Shown in pieces: positions 46,659 through 54,602 of a stretch of DNA of 64,000 nucleotides. The notes under the pieces are model-generated. The model ran no database searches. It was given only the letters and a program-made list of their open reading frames with translations, and was not told the DNA's origin. The number at the start of each line of letters is the position of its first letter. Positions within the stretch are counted from its first letter, which is position 1. The stretch lies in NCBI GenBank assembly GCA_963774195.1, contig CAVZDY010000004.1:124001-188000 (forward strand), given 5' to 3'. The DNA is from Roseiarcus sp963774195 (GTDB lineage Bacteria; Pseudomonadota; Alphaproteobacteria; Rhizobiales; Beijerinckiaceae). Both the position numbers and the translations under genes were made by a program.

Positions 46659-48867
46659 GCCCGGGCCTCGAACACGAGACAGTTCCTCCCCCGACAAGAT
46701 CGACGCGACGGCAGAAGCACCATTTTACATCGCTTCGACCGGTCCGTCGGCGAGGCCGCGTCGGATACTCAAACATGGGGACACGTTCGCCGTTTTCGAC
46801 AGCCACGGCGACATGGGCGCGTTGGCCGGTGGGCCTGACGGCCTCTTCGATCATGATACGCGCCATCTGTCCCGTCTCGAACTGTTGATCAACGGGATGC
46901 AACCCTTGCTGCTGGGATCGAGCGTTGCTGACGACAATCTAACGTTGACTGCGCATCTCACCAATCCGGACATCTTCTACGACGGCCACATTGCTCTGCG
47001 GCGCAATTCGCTTTACATTGTGCGGACCGCATATTTGTGGAAGGGTACTGCCAACCAGCGGATAGCCCTCGGCAATCACAGCCACGCGCCGATCGACTTC
47101 ACGTTCGTGCTCACGTTCGGCGCTGATTTTGCCGACCTGTTTGAAGTGCGTGGTGAGACACGCGAGCGTCGCGGCCATCTTCAAGAGGTTGTCCGCAGCG
47201 AGGGCGATGTCGCCTTCGCCTACACCGGTCTCGATGGGACCGAGCGCAGAACAAACATCGGCTTTGAGCCATCACCTAACCAATTGCTTGCGAGCGCGGC
47301 CACTTATCACATTAAGCTGAAAGCCGGCGAGATCCGATGCGTATTTATGTCGGCCGAGTGCCTCAGCGCGCAACCCGCCGAGCGCGTTGGCTTTCTAAAA
47401 GGGCTCGTCGCCGCAAAACGCGATCGCAGTTTGGTGTCCCAATACGCAGGCTCCATGGAGACTTCGAACGTTGTGCTAAACGAAGCGCTTTGCCGCGCGA
47501 TGGCGGATCTTCGGATGCTGATCACGCAGACGGCGGAGGGATTGTATCCCTATGCCGGCATCCCCTGGTATTCCACTACCTTCGGTCGCGACGGCTTGCT
47601 TACGGCCCTGCAAATGCTTTGGTGTGATCCACTTATCGCACGGGGCGTCCTCAGGCGCCTGGCGGCATATCAAGCAACGACGCGCGACGCCATCGGCGAT
47701 GCGGAACCGGGTAAGATCCTTCACGAGATGCGCAGCGGTGAAATGGCCGCATTGAAAGAGGTGCCGTTTGGCCTCTATTATGGCGCCGTCGACTCGACGC
47801 CGCTCTTCGTGATCCTGGTCGGCCACTACGTGGAACGCACGGATGATGAAGTCATGCTGCGCGAATTGTGGCCCGCTGTCGAAAAGGCGCTCGATTGGAT
47901 GGACGCGTCTGGCGATCCGGATGGCGACGGTTTTCTTGAATATAACGGGAAGGCTGGCCAAGGCCTAGGCCATGGCCTGCGAAATCAGGGATGGAAAGAT
48001 TCCTTCGACGCCGTGTTCCATGCAGATGGAGAACTGGCGCAGGGCCCTATCGCCCTGTGCGAGGTCCAAGGCTACGCCTACGCTGCCAGGCGATCAGCGG
48101 CGCAATGCGCGCGGCGCCTGGGTCAACACGACGCGGCCACAAGGCTTGATCGGGCCGCCGATAATCTGGCCGCACAATTCGAGGAGGCGTTCTGGTGCGA
48201 GGATATCGGCCTTTACGCGATAGCGCTTGATGGAGCAAAAAGACCGTGCCGCGTGCGGTCTTCCAACGCCGGGCATCTCCTGTGGACTGGGATTGCCTCA
48301 CCGGATCGTGCTCGCCGCGTCGCAGACGCGATGATCTCATCGGATTTCTTTTCGGGATGGGGAATCCGGTCGATCGCCAAAGGCGAGCCGCGCTATAATC
48401 CGATGTCCTATCATAACGGTTCGATTTGGCCGCACGACAATTCTTTCATTGCGCTTGGACTATCGCGGTACGGGTTTCAGGAGCACGTGGAGAAGATATT
48501 CGAGGCGATGCTCGCCGCCGCCAGCTACATGGAATTGCGTCGACTGCCCGAATTGTTTTGCGGCTCTCGTAGACGCAGCGGAGCGGGACCGACGCTCTAC
48601 CCGGTGGCTTGCTCTCCTCAAGCATGGGCCAGCGGCGCTCTCTTTTTGATGATCCAAGCCGCGCTTGGGATCGAATTCGATCCGCCCGCGCGAGCGATCC
48701 GCTTTCACAATCCGCGACTCCCTCCTTCCTTCGATCGCATCGTATTGCGTCAGCTTCGGTTGGACGACGCGATTGTCGATGTCGAGCTCGTGCGCTCCGG
48801 GCCGTATGTCTCGATGCGCGTATTGAGAAACACCGGCGCCATCCACGTCTCGATGATCGTCGGTTGA
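46648..48867 (+). CDS. Glycogen-debranching (amylo-alpha-1,6-glucosidase)-type protein
   Basis: 739 residues from ATG 46648 (MRVEPGPRTRDSSSPDKIDA); the longer frame upstream lies inside the glycosyltransferase. The N-terminal ~220 residues match the bacterial debranching N-domain (FAVFDSHGDMGALAGGPDGL FDHDTRHLSRLELLING). The (alpha/alpha)6 barrel has GIPWYSTTFGRDGLLTALQM, HGLRNQGWKDSFDAVFHADG, YNPMSYHNGSIWPHDNSFIA and PVACSPQAWASGALF. These are the acidic-site segments of this GH clan. It would cut branched alpha-glucans, or trim a product of the upstream transferase. Overlap indicates one operon. Confidence 0.85.
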   Translation: MRVEPGPRTRDSSSPDKIDATAEAPFYIASTGPSARPRRILKHGDTFAVFDSHGDMGALAGGPDGLFDHDTRHLSRLELLINGMQPLLLGSSVADDNLTLTAHLTNPDIFYDGHIALRRNSLYIVRTAYLWKGTANQRIALGNHSHAPIDFTFVLTFGADFADLFEVRGETRERRGHLQEVVRSEGDVAFAYTGLDGTERRTNIGFEPSPNQLLASAATYHIKLKAGEIRCVFMSAECLSAQPAERVGFLKGLVAAKRDRSLVSQYAGSMETSNVVLNEALCRAMADLRMLITQTAEGLYPYAGIPWYSTTFGRDGLLTALQMLWCDPLIARGVLRRLAAYQATTRDAIGDAEPGKILHEMRSGEMAALKEVPFGLYYGAVDSTPLFVILVGHYVERTDDEVMLRELWPAVEKALDWMDASGDPDGDGFLEYNGKAGQGLGHGLRNQGWKDSFDAVFHADGELAQGPIALCEVQGYAYAARRSAAQCARRLGQHDAATRLDRAADNLAAQFEEAFWCEDIGLYAIALDGAKRPCRVRSSNAGHLLWTGIASPDRARRVADAMISSDFFSGWGIRSIAKGEPRYNPMSYHNGSIWPHDNSFIALGLSRYGFQEHVEKIFEAMLAAASYMELRRLPELFCGSRRRSGAGPTLYPVACSPQAWASGALFLMIQAALGIEFDPPARAIRFHNPRLPPSFDRIVLRQLRLDDAIVDVELVRSGPYVSMRVLRNTGAIHVSMIVG

Positions 48868-48982
48868 GTGAAGCGGCCAAGGAATCGGGCCTTATATGAG
48901 GCATGTGCGCCGTCTTGAACAGGCGAGGGGCATTGTCACAGCAACTCGTGGTAGCCGCGGCAAGGGCAGGTCATACCCGATT

Positions 48983-49124
48983 TCACGCGCAGATTGCGGT
49001 CGCACCCCGCCACTGTTCCATGGCTTCGGCGCGGAATGACTTCAGGGTTTTGCGTGAGATGAGGTGGCGTTCGACGTTGAAGGCGTTGTGGACGGCAGCA
49101 TGCGCGGATAGAAAGCGCTGCCGC
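48983..49124 (-). pseudogene. IS6-family transposase C-terminal fragment
   Basis: Minus strand: RQRFLSAHAAVHNAFNVERH then LISRKTLKSFRAEAMEQWRG ATAICA and stop, the complete conserved end of IS6-family transposases. The rest of the transposase is missing; at 49124 it abuts the reverse transcriptase right after GRMYSA. Confidence 0.75.
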
Positions 49125-50096
49125 CGAATACATCCGCCCGAACGTGTATCCCAGGAAGTCGAATTCCCCTTCCGGCGCTTTGCAGATACGTGTCTTCTCC
49201 TCGTTCACCGCGAGCTTCAGCTTGCCCATGATCTCGCGCAGTCGTTGCAAGGCTTCTTCGGCTTTGCCCCTCCTGCACAGGATCACGAGGTCGTCGGCGT
49301 AGGTCACGAGGCGCATGCCGAGGCTTCGCTCAAGCCCGAGCATCTTCCATCCCAACACAAACCGGCGCATGTAAAAATTCGCCAGCAATGGTGAGAGCGG
49401 CGAGCCCTGCGGGATGCCGCGCCGCTTGTCGCGCGCCTCGGTCGTGCGTGTCTTCCGACCGCGATCGTCGGTTTCTTCCACGGGGCAATCCAGCCACATC
49501 TTGATCAGATGCAACACGCGCCGATCAACGATCCGGCGCGCTACCGACTTGAGAAGCTCGGCATGGGGAATGCTCCCGAAGTAGTCCGCGAGGTCGGCGT
49601 CCACGACTTCCGGGTGGCCACGAAACAGCAGCTCTTCCACCTCAACCACCGCCTGTTGGGCGTTTCGCCCAGGACGGTAGGCGTATAATTCCGGTGGAAG
49701 GTCGGCTTCGAAGATCGGTTCCAGCACCAGCATCGCTGCTGTCATGCAGACTCGATCCCGCAAGGTTGAGGTGCCCAGCGGCCTGAGCTTGCCGTTGGCC
49801 TTCGGTATGAACACTCGTCTGATAGGGTCCGGTCGGTAAGTCTCCTGCCTGAGCGCAAGCGCCAGTTCGCCAAGCCATCGCGGCACCCCATACGCCTCGA
49901 TATCCTCGAAGTCCTGACCATCCACGCCCGGCGCGCCCTTGTTGGAGCGGCACTGGGCGTAGGCATGCGCCAGAATATCCTCGCGACTGATCTTGTCGTA
50001 GAGGGCGTAGAAGCGATAGTCAGGCTCTGCCTTCGCTTTCGCGTGCAACGCCGTTTGCAGTTTCTGAACACTCTGTGGAGTTGATAGGTTGCCCAA
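49125..50096 (-). pseudogene. ltrA: Group II intron reverse transcriptase, 3'-truncated
   Basis: Starts MGNLSTPQSVQKLQTALHAK; RT-0 CRSNKGAPGVDGQDF, RT-1 to RT-4 (VFIPKANGKLRPLGTSTLRD, ADLADYFGSIPH), RT-5 YADDLVIL with the catalytic Asp pair, RGIPQGSPLSPLLANFYM. RT-7 ends FLGYTFGRMYSA at 49125, where IS6 sequence takes over. The maturase domain X and any endonuclease are lost, so the protein could polymerise in principle but not support splicing. Intact over about 320 residues. Confidence 0.85.
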
Positions 50097-50415
50097 TCTC
50101 CAGGTCCCTCACTACGTCTTGCGTCTGTCTTGAACTGAGGTCCCTTCCCTCCCCCGGCGTTACCCGGCTTCCGCGGTACTCCGAACCTCTCCGCCACCCC
50201 ACAGCGTCCGGCCTGTCCCTCGCGGGCGTCCGGTTGGTCATCCCTGACCACGCTTTGGGGCTTCCCGTGTTGCGTGCGCTTTCCTTGTGTGCGTGCTGCC
50301 GCCACTACCCCGGTGCAGCGGCTGGGCGTCGTCTTCGCCCTTCTCGCCCAGCCGTATCAGCCTTCGCCGAAACCCCTAGGCATTTTTTGGATATTACGGT
50401 CGGTCGCGCCAGTTG
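50097..50415 (-). ncRNA. 5' part of the second group II intron RNA
   Basis: About 320 nt upstream of the RT on the minus strand, GC-rich, non-coding, with segments like GGTAACGCCGGGGGAGGGAA typical of the intron 5' domains. The 5' end is uncertain (a GTGACACC near 50432 is a candidate). The intron 3' half was lost with the RT tail. Confidence 0.45.
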
Positions 50416-50715
50416 GTGTCACAGTCTAGCCCAGGCAAGCATGTCAAGGCCGCCGGACCTTCCCTTCGGCACCCTGATCAGACGACCTCGATCCCGAGCC
50501 AGCCAATGGGCGTAGGGCGCTTGTAAGGCCGCGCCAGCAACGGCCGGCCAAGCACTCCACGGGCACTTCCATCGGAGGCACATAATCTAGGAATGAGATT
50601 GGACGGGAGAGCTTACTCGCAAACTCCTGGCGCTTCCTGCCCTTTTCGAGGCGGGAGAGCGGCAGCGTCGAGTGCCCGCTCTATGAAGTCCGTGCCTCCA
50701 AATGAACACGGCAGA
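50416..50715. other. Spacer, no supported gene
   Basis: Nothing recognised between the intron and mucR. Confidence 0.4.
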
Positions 50716-51177
50716 TCACGCTGAGCCCTTGGCCGCCTGGCCGCGCTTGCGCTTGAGAGGGGCGCTTCCTTTCTTGGACCGACCCAGCCCGATCTTCTTC
50801 GCTAGCTCGGCTCTCTGCGCCGCGTAATTGGCAGCCACCATCGGATAGTCAGCCGGCAAGTTCCACTTCGCGCGATATTGCTCGGGCGTCATATCCAGCG
50901 TCGCTAGGTGCCGCCGCAGAGATTTGAATTTCTTTCCATCGTCCAGGCAGACGAGATAGTCCGGCTTGATCGACTGTCGAGCGGTCACGGCGGGCGTCGG
51001 CGCTGGCGGCTCCGCTGGCGTCACAGCGCCACTTGCGATTTTCGCCAACCTCTCATGGACGGACTGAAGCAGGGCCGGCAATTCCGACGGCGGCACAGAA
51101 TTTTTGGAGACGTACGCCGAGACGATCTCAGCTGTCAAAGTGATCGCGTCGGCAAACTCAGATGGGGACGATGGCAT
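50716..51177 (-). CDS. MucR/Ros-family transcriptional regulator
   Basis: A 153-residue zinc-finger regulator. N-terminal helix ADAITLTAEIVSAYVSKNSV PPSELPALLQSVHERLA, a Pro/Ala linker, then the Ros finger region SIKPDYLVCLDDGKKFKSLR RHLATLDMTPEQYRAKWNLP and ADYPMVAANYAAQRAELAKK. Only one Cys remains where Ros has C2H2, a variant also known in MucR homologues (some lack zinc). MucR proteins coat AT-rich DNA like H-NS and control exopolysaccharide, motility and symbiosis genes. The Lys-rich tail (KRKRGQAAKGSA) suits DNA binding. Stand-alone. Confidence 0.88.
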   Translation of the reverse strand: MPSSPSEFADAITLTAEIVSAYVSKNSVPPSELPALLQSVHERLAKIASGAVTPAEPPAPTPAVTARQSIKPDYLVCLDDGKKFKSLRRHLATLDMTPEQYRAKWNLPADYPMVAANYAAQRAELAKKIGLGRSKKGSAPLKRKRGQAAKGSA

Positions 51178-51847
51178 GAAGACACTCGCTGTGACGAAGG
51201 CGGAGGTCTCGATATCCCTTTGGATTGTCGATCACAAGCTTGGCCGCCCGTCCGACCAGTTGCAGAGCGGTGGAAGATGCGACCGGGCCCAGTTCGACCC
51301 GGGTGGCGCACGGGGGGCCTTCCTTTTCGGACGGTGCCATGGGTTGCTTTGAGTCCAGTTTTACGCGTGCTCTCACGAGCGTATCCCCGCGCATTCTTCG
51401 CCACCGTAGCGGTCTTGCCCATTGCGGCTCTGTAAGGGCGCTATCGACTCGGATGCCGGTTGCGGCACCGAAGCCCCCAACTGCAAGCCCTTAAATGGTC
51501 CCCACCGTAGAAATCAAGTCTTCCTTTTTTGCGACTCGTTTTGAGCGGCGGGCCGCGGTTCGAATAGCAATAGCCAAAGATAACCCTATCAGAAGAGAAG
51601 ATATTTGCAATTTAGCCCTCAACCAGAAAATGGAGTTTTGAGAGAACGGGTGGCGTCGTAAAAAAGTCGCTGACAACAGAATGTGTGCGCCGCGCGCGAT
51701 TTGCACTGTTGATTAAGACTCCAAGTGATAATCTACGCAAACAACCGAGCGGGGTAGCGCGTGGTTCGAAATCTTTCAATTCAACCTCCCGTCACGTGGT
51801 CGCCGCTGCAACGCACATTGGACCTGAAACTCGTAATCTTGACTGAG
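51178..51847. other. Spacer, one doubtful small frame
   Basis: About 670 bp. A minus-strand frame at 51158-51394 (MAPSEKEGPPCATRVELGPV, then KLVIDNPKGYRDLRLRHSEC) could be a small protein overlapping the mucR start, but without a family I leave it open. 51500-51740 is lower in GC and may hold promoters. Confidence 0.35.
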
Positions 51848-52381
51848 ATGAGCCCAAATCTTGCGGAGCATCGACGATCTAAGCGGGCGGGGCTGAAATT
51901 ACGCGGCCGCTATATGCTGTCGGACGGCGGCGAATTTCATTGCCAGACCATCGACGTGTCTGCGACAGGCGTCGCCATTCAGGCGTATGTCGTCGCCAAA
52001 CTCGACGAGCGCGTCGTCGTCTATCTCGACGAATTGGGTCGCATTGAAGGCGTCGTAGTTCGTCGCGGCGAAGACTGGTTTGCGATCGAAGCTCGGACGT
52101 CGCAGAGCCGGATAGATCGTATTGCACAAAAGATCGCGGCGCTGAGCGGCGAAAGCGGCGAGGCGTTCACCGTCGCGCCGATCGCAGCGCGGATTCGGTC
52201 GGCGACGCTGCGAACGGCCTTCGGGCAGGATTTTGCGGTGGCCCTTTCCGGTGAGACGGAAGCCAGCGCAAAGGTGCTTGCCAAATTCAAACTGCTGCCA
52301 GGGGCGCACGTGACAATTGACGGGCTCCGAGCGGTCGTCGATCGTGACAGCCCCGATGGCTTTTTCGTCGTGTTTGACTGA
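51848..52381 (+). CDS. PilZ-domain protein
   Basis: A 177-residue protein starting at ATG 51848 (MSPNLAEHRRSKRAGLKLRG); upstream residues are not homologous. The PilZ c-di-GMP motifs are RRSKR (RxxxR-like) and, after VSATGVAIQ (D/N-x-S-x-x-G in the form DVSATG), the barrel. The second half (residues ~95-175, RIRSATLRTAFGQDFAVALS) is a weaker, possibly degenerate repeat. It would sense cyclic di-GMP, which the broken GGDEF gene at 1699 could have made. Function likely in surface polysaccharide or motility control. Confidence 0.75.
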   Translation: MSPNLAEHRRSKRAGLKLRGRYMLSDGGEFHCQTIDVSATGVAIQAYVVAKLDERVVVYLDELGRIEGVVVRRGEDWFAIEARTSQSRIDRIAQKIAALSGESGEAFTVAPIAARIRSATLRTAFGQDFAVALSGETEASAKVLAKFKLLPGAHVTIDGLRAVVDRDSPDGFFVVFD

Positions 52382-52741
52382 AACGCTGCCTAACGTGTCG
52401 CACAAGAGTTGCAGCGCCGATCGGCACTCGGACTCTGCGCCGGTGCACAATTCTACGGCGATGAAGGAGGTCGACAACGCCGATCGGCAGGAGGTCTGGA
52501 GCGCTTTCGAGGCATGAAGACGTTACAGAAATTCAGTTTAGTTCATGCCAAGGTCCATCTTTCAATCAGGTGCGCCATCTCGTCACCCGCCAAGTTTACA
52601 AGCAGACACTCTCTGCCGCATTGGACGAGTGGCGCCCTCGCGCGCGTTGCGCCACGCGCAGACGACCTGCCGTTACGTTGCCAAAGCCCCGATGACCTCC
52701 GCCCCTGGGTCAGAACCGGTTGGATCGTCGCGTAAGAGACA
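52382..52741. other. Spacer, no supported gene
   Basis: About 360 bp between the convergent PilZ and LuxR-type genes; no feature recognised. Confidence 0.4.
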
Positions 52742-53461
52742 CTATCCGGCTGTCCGCGCCGCAGCCGCCGGCGCGACCGGCGGGGCATGATGCGCCATTA
52801 GGGCAGCCCTCGTTCGGTTGCGCGCCTTGAGCTTGACCATGATGCTGTGCACGTGCGCTGTTACCGTGCTTTGCGACATGACCAATTGGTAAGCGATCAT
52901 TTTGTTCGCCGTCCCCTGCCGCAGCAGTTCGAGCACTGCCTGTTCGCGCGGAGTCAATTTCGTCGGGGCCGCGGGGCCGAGGGTCGGGTCTATCAGTTCA
53001 CGCGCCTGCATCGTCGGCAGTCGTTGATCCACATCTAAAATGCGCGGGAGGTAGGTTCCGCCGGAGACGACCAAGTGGAGCACTGCTGTCGCCATCTCAA
53101 GACTGCAGGAAGTCGGAATATACCCCCGCAAATGGAGCTGACCGATCGACGCCTCAATACGATGCCTTTCGTCAGCGTCTGCAATAACAACAATAGGAAC
53201 TTCTGCTCGGTTAGCCCGAAGCCATGCGAATTGATCTCGCAGCCACGGTTCATATCTAGGGGAGCCGACGCCAAAAACAACGGCATCGGCCCGCGCCAGC
53301 ATATCGTTCTGCAGCGCCATGCTTACGGTGGCCATACTTCTGGCCTCAAACTCCGGACCGCCGCCTCCGAGCCAAGCATTCAGGCACCCGCGGACGAAAT
53401 CTCGGTGGTCGACAACGATTACAAGTGTAGATTTGGTAACGTTGTCAACTACATTCGGCAT
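52742..53461 (-). CDS. LuxR/NarL-type regulator with a degenerate receiver
   Basis: A 239-residue protein. C-terminal HTH: KLTPREQAVLELLRQGTANK MIAYQLVMSQSTVTAHVHSI MVKLKARNRTRAALMAH, a canonical LuxR/GerE domain. The N-terminal domain keeps the receiver fold (LVIVVDHRDFVRGCL, PIVVIADADERHRIEASIGQ) but at the phosphorylation strand it reads ADAVVFGVGSPR with no Asp, and at the Lys position GYIPTS has Thr for Lys. It therefore cannot be phosphorylated in the normal way; probably it binds DNA constitutively or senses something else. The tail is Ala/Pro-rich. It is divergent from the IS5 insertion. Confidence 0.82.
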   Translation of the reverse strand: MPNVVDNVTKSTLVIVVDHRDFVRGCLNAWLGGGGPEFEARSMATVSMALQNDMLARADAVVFGVGSPRYEPWLRDQFAWLRANRAEVPIVVIADADERHRIEASIGQLHLRGYIPTSCSLEMATAVLHLVVSGGTYLPRILDVDQRLPTMQARELIDPTLGPAAPTKLTPREQAVLELLRQGTANKMIAYQLVMSQSTVTAHVHSIMVKLKARNRTRAALMAHHAPPVAPAAAARTAG

Positions 53462-53697
53462 AGGTCGCCCCTCCCGCCTACGACGTGATTAAAGTGGCTA
53501 CCTCGCCAGTCTTAGGCGAATACGGCATAACGCTGCTGATTGAACCAAGGAAGTGCGAATAAGAATTATACATAATCATCGCCGTCGATGCCGCTTACTC
53601 GTACTGGAACGCCAGGGGAATCGACTGAACGGATTATGCGGTGATGTATTGGCCGAGGCTTCTTCGTCCCAAGCGGCCACTTTGCGGCGCATTCTTA
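53462..53697. other. Left flank of the IS5 element
   Basis: About 235 bp between the LuxR gene start and the IS. Crossing the IS from this side in the surviving frame gives LRPKRPLCGAFLAANNLTGL, not a DUF4347 beginning, so the N-terminal part of the giant gene is not here. Confidence 0.4.
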
Positions 53698-54602
53698 GAG
53701 CCCGTTTCGAAATTCGGGAACGGGACTATCGGCGGGGTGTTCGTTATGATTCAAGCTCCGGATGTGGAGCGAACAGAGCCGTGGCCGGATGGCCAAGATC
53801 GCCAAGAAGACCAAGCGCTACCCGTCTGATCTGACGGACGAGGAGTGGGAGCAGATGGCGCCCTTGATGCCGAAGCCGGGACGGCGGGGCCGGCCGCGCG
53901 AGGTGGATTTCCGGGAGGTGATCAACGCGGTGCGCTACCTCGTACGCTCTGGCTGCGGGTGGCGGATGCTGCCGATCCACTTTGGCGCCTGGCAGACGGT
54001 GTACGGCTGGTTCCGGGAGCTGGCCCGGCGGTTTCTGTTCCAGACCATCCACGACGTGGCGCTCATGTTGGACCGCGAGCGGGCGGGCCGCGAGGCGAGC
54101 CCCTCCGCGGCGGTGATCGACAGCCAGTCGGTGAAGGCTCCTCATGCCGAAACTAGGGGATACGACGCCGGTAAGAAGATCGTCGGCCGCAAGCGCCACA
54201 TCGCCGTGGACACTGACGGGCGGCTGCTCATGGTCAACCTCACGACTGCGGACATCTCCGACAGCGCCGGCGCGCAGACGATCCTGGACGCCATCCGCAA
54301 GCGCTGGCCTTGGGTGAAGCATCTGTTCGCCGACGGCGCCTATGACCGGCTCAAACTCATGGACAAGGCCGCCTATCTCGACTTCGTTATCGAGATCGTC
54401 CGCCGCTGCGAGCATCAGAAGGGCTTCCAGGTCCTGCCCCGGCGATGGGTGGTCGAGCGCACCTTCGGTTGGATGACCCGATGGCGCCGCCTCGTGCGCG
54501 ACTACGAGAAGCGTATCGACGTCTCGCACGCCATGATCATGGTCGCCATGGGCGGCAATCCCATCCGCAGAAACGCCCATCCCTGATTTTCAAAACAAAC
54601 TC
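53698..54602 (+). mobile_element. IS5-family element (IS1031-like subgroup)
   Basis: A 905 bp element. Ends: GAGCCCGTTTCGAAATTCGGG at left and, reversed, GAGTTTGTTTTGAAAATCAGG at right (imperfect ~22 bp inverted repeats). It is flanked by TTA at 53695-53697 and TTA at 54603-54605, a 3-bp target repeat of the TNA type used by the IS1031 subgroup of IS5. It contains one intact transposase and interrupts or beheads the giant surface-protein gene. Confidence 0.8.
53789..54586 (+). CDS. IS5-family transposase
   Basis: A 265-residue DDE transposase starting MAKIAKKTKRYPSDLTDEEW; N-domain DLTDEEWEQMAPLMPKPGRR then GRPREVDFREVINAVRYLVR; catalytic domain AVIDSQSVKAPHA (first Asp), VNLTTADISDSAGAQTIL, HLFADGAYDRLKL (second Asp region), ending RWVVERTFGWMTRWRRLVRD with the Glu. 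No break seen, so it may be active. The longer frame from 53762 adds non-homologous residues. Confidence 0.88.
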   Translation: MAKIAKKTKRYPSDLTDEEWEQMAPLMPKPGRRGRPREVDFREVINAVRYLVRSGCGWRMLPIHFGAWQTVYGWFRELARRFLFQTIHDVALMLDRERAGREASPSAAVIDSQSVKAPHAETRGYDAGKKIVGRKRHIAVDTDGRLLMVNLTTADISDSAGAQTILDAIRKRWPWVKHLFADGAYDRLKLMDKAAYLDFVIEIVRRCEHQKGFQVLPRRWVVERTFGWMTRWRRLVRDYEKRIDVSHAMIMVAMGGNPIRRNAHP

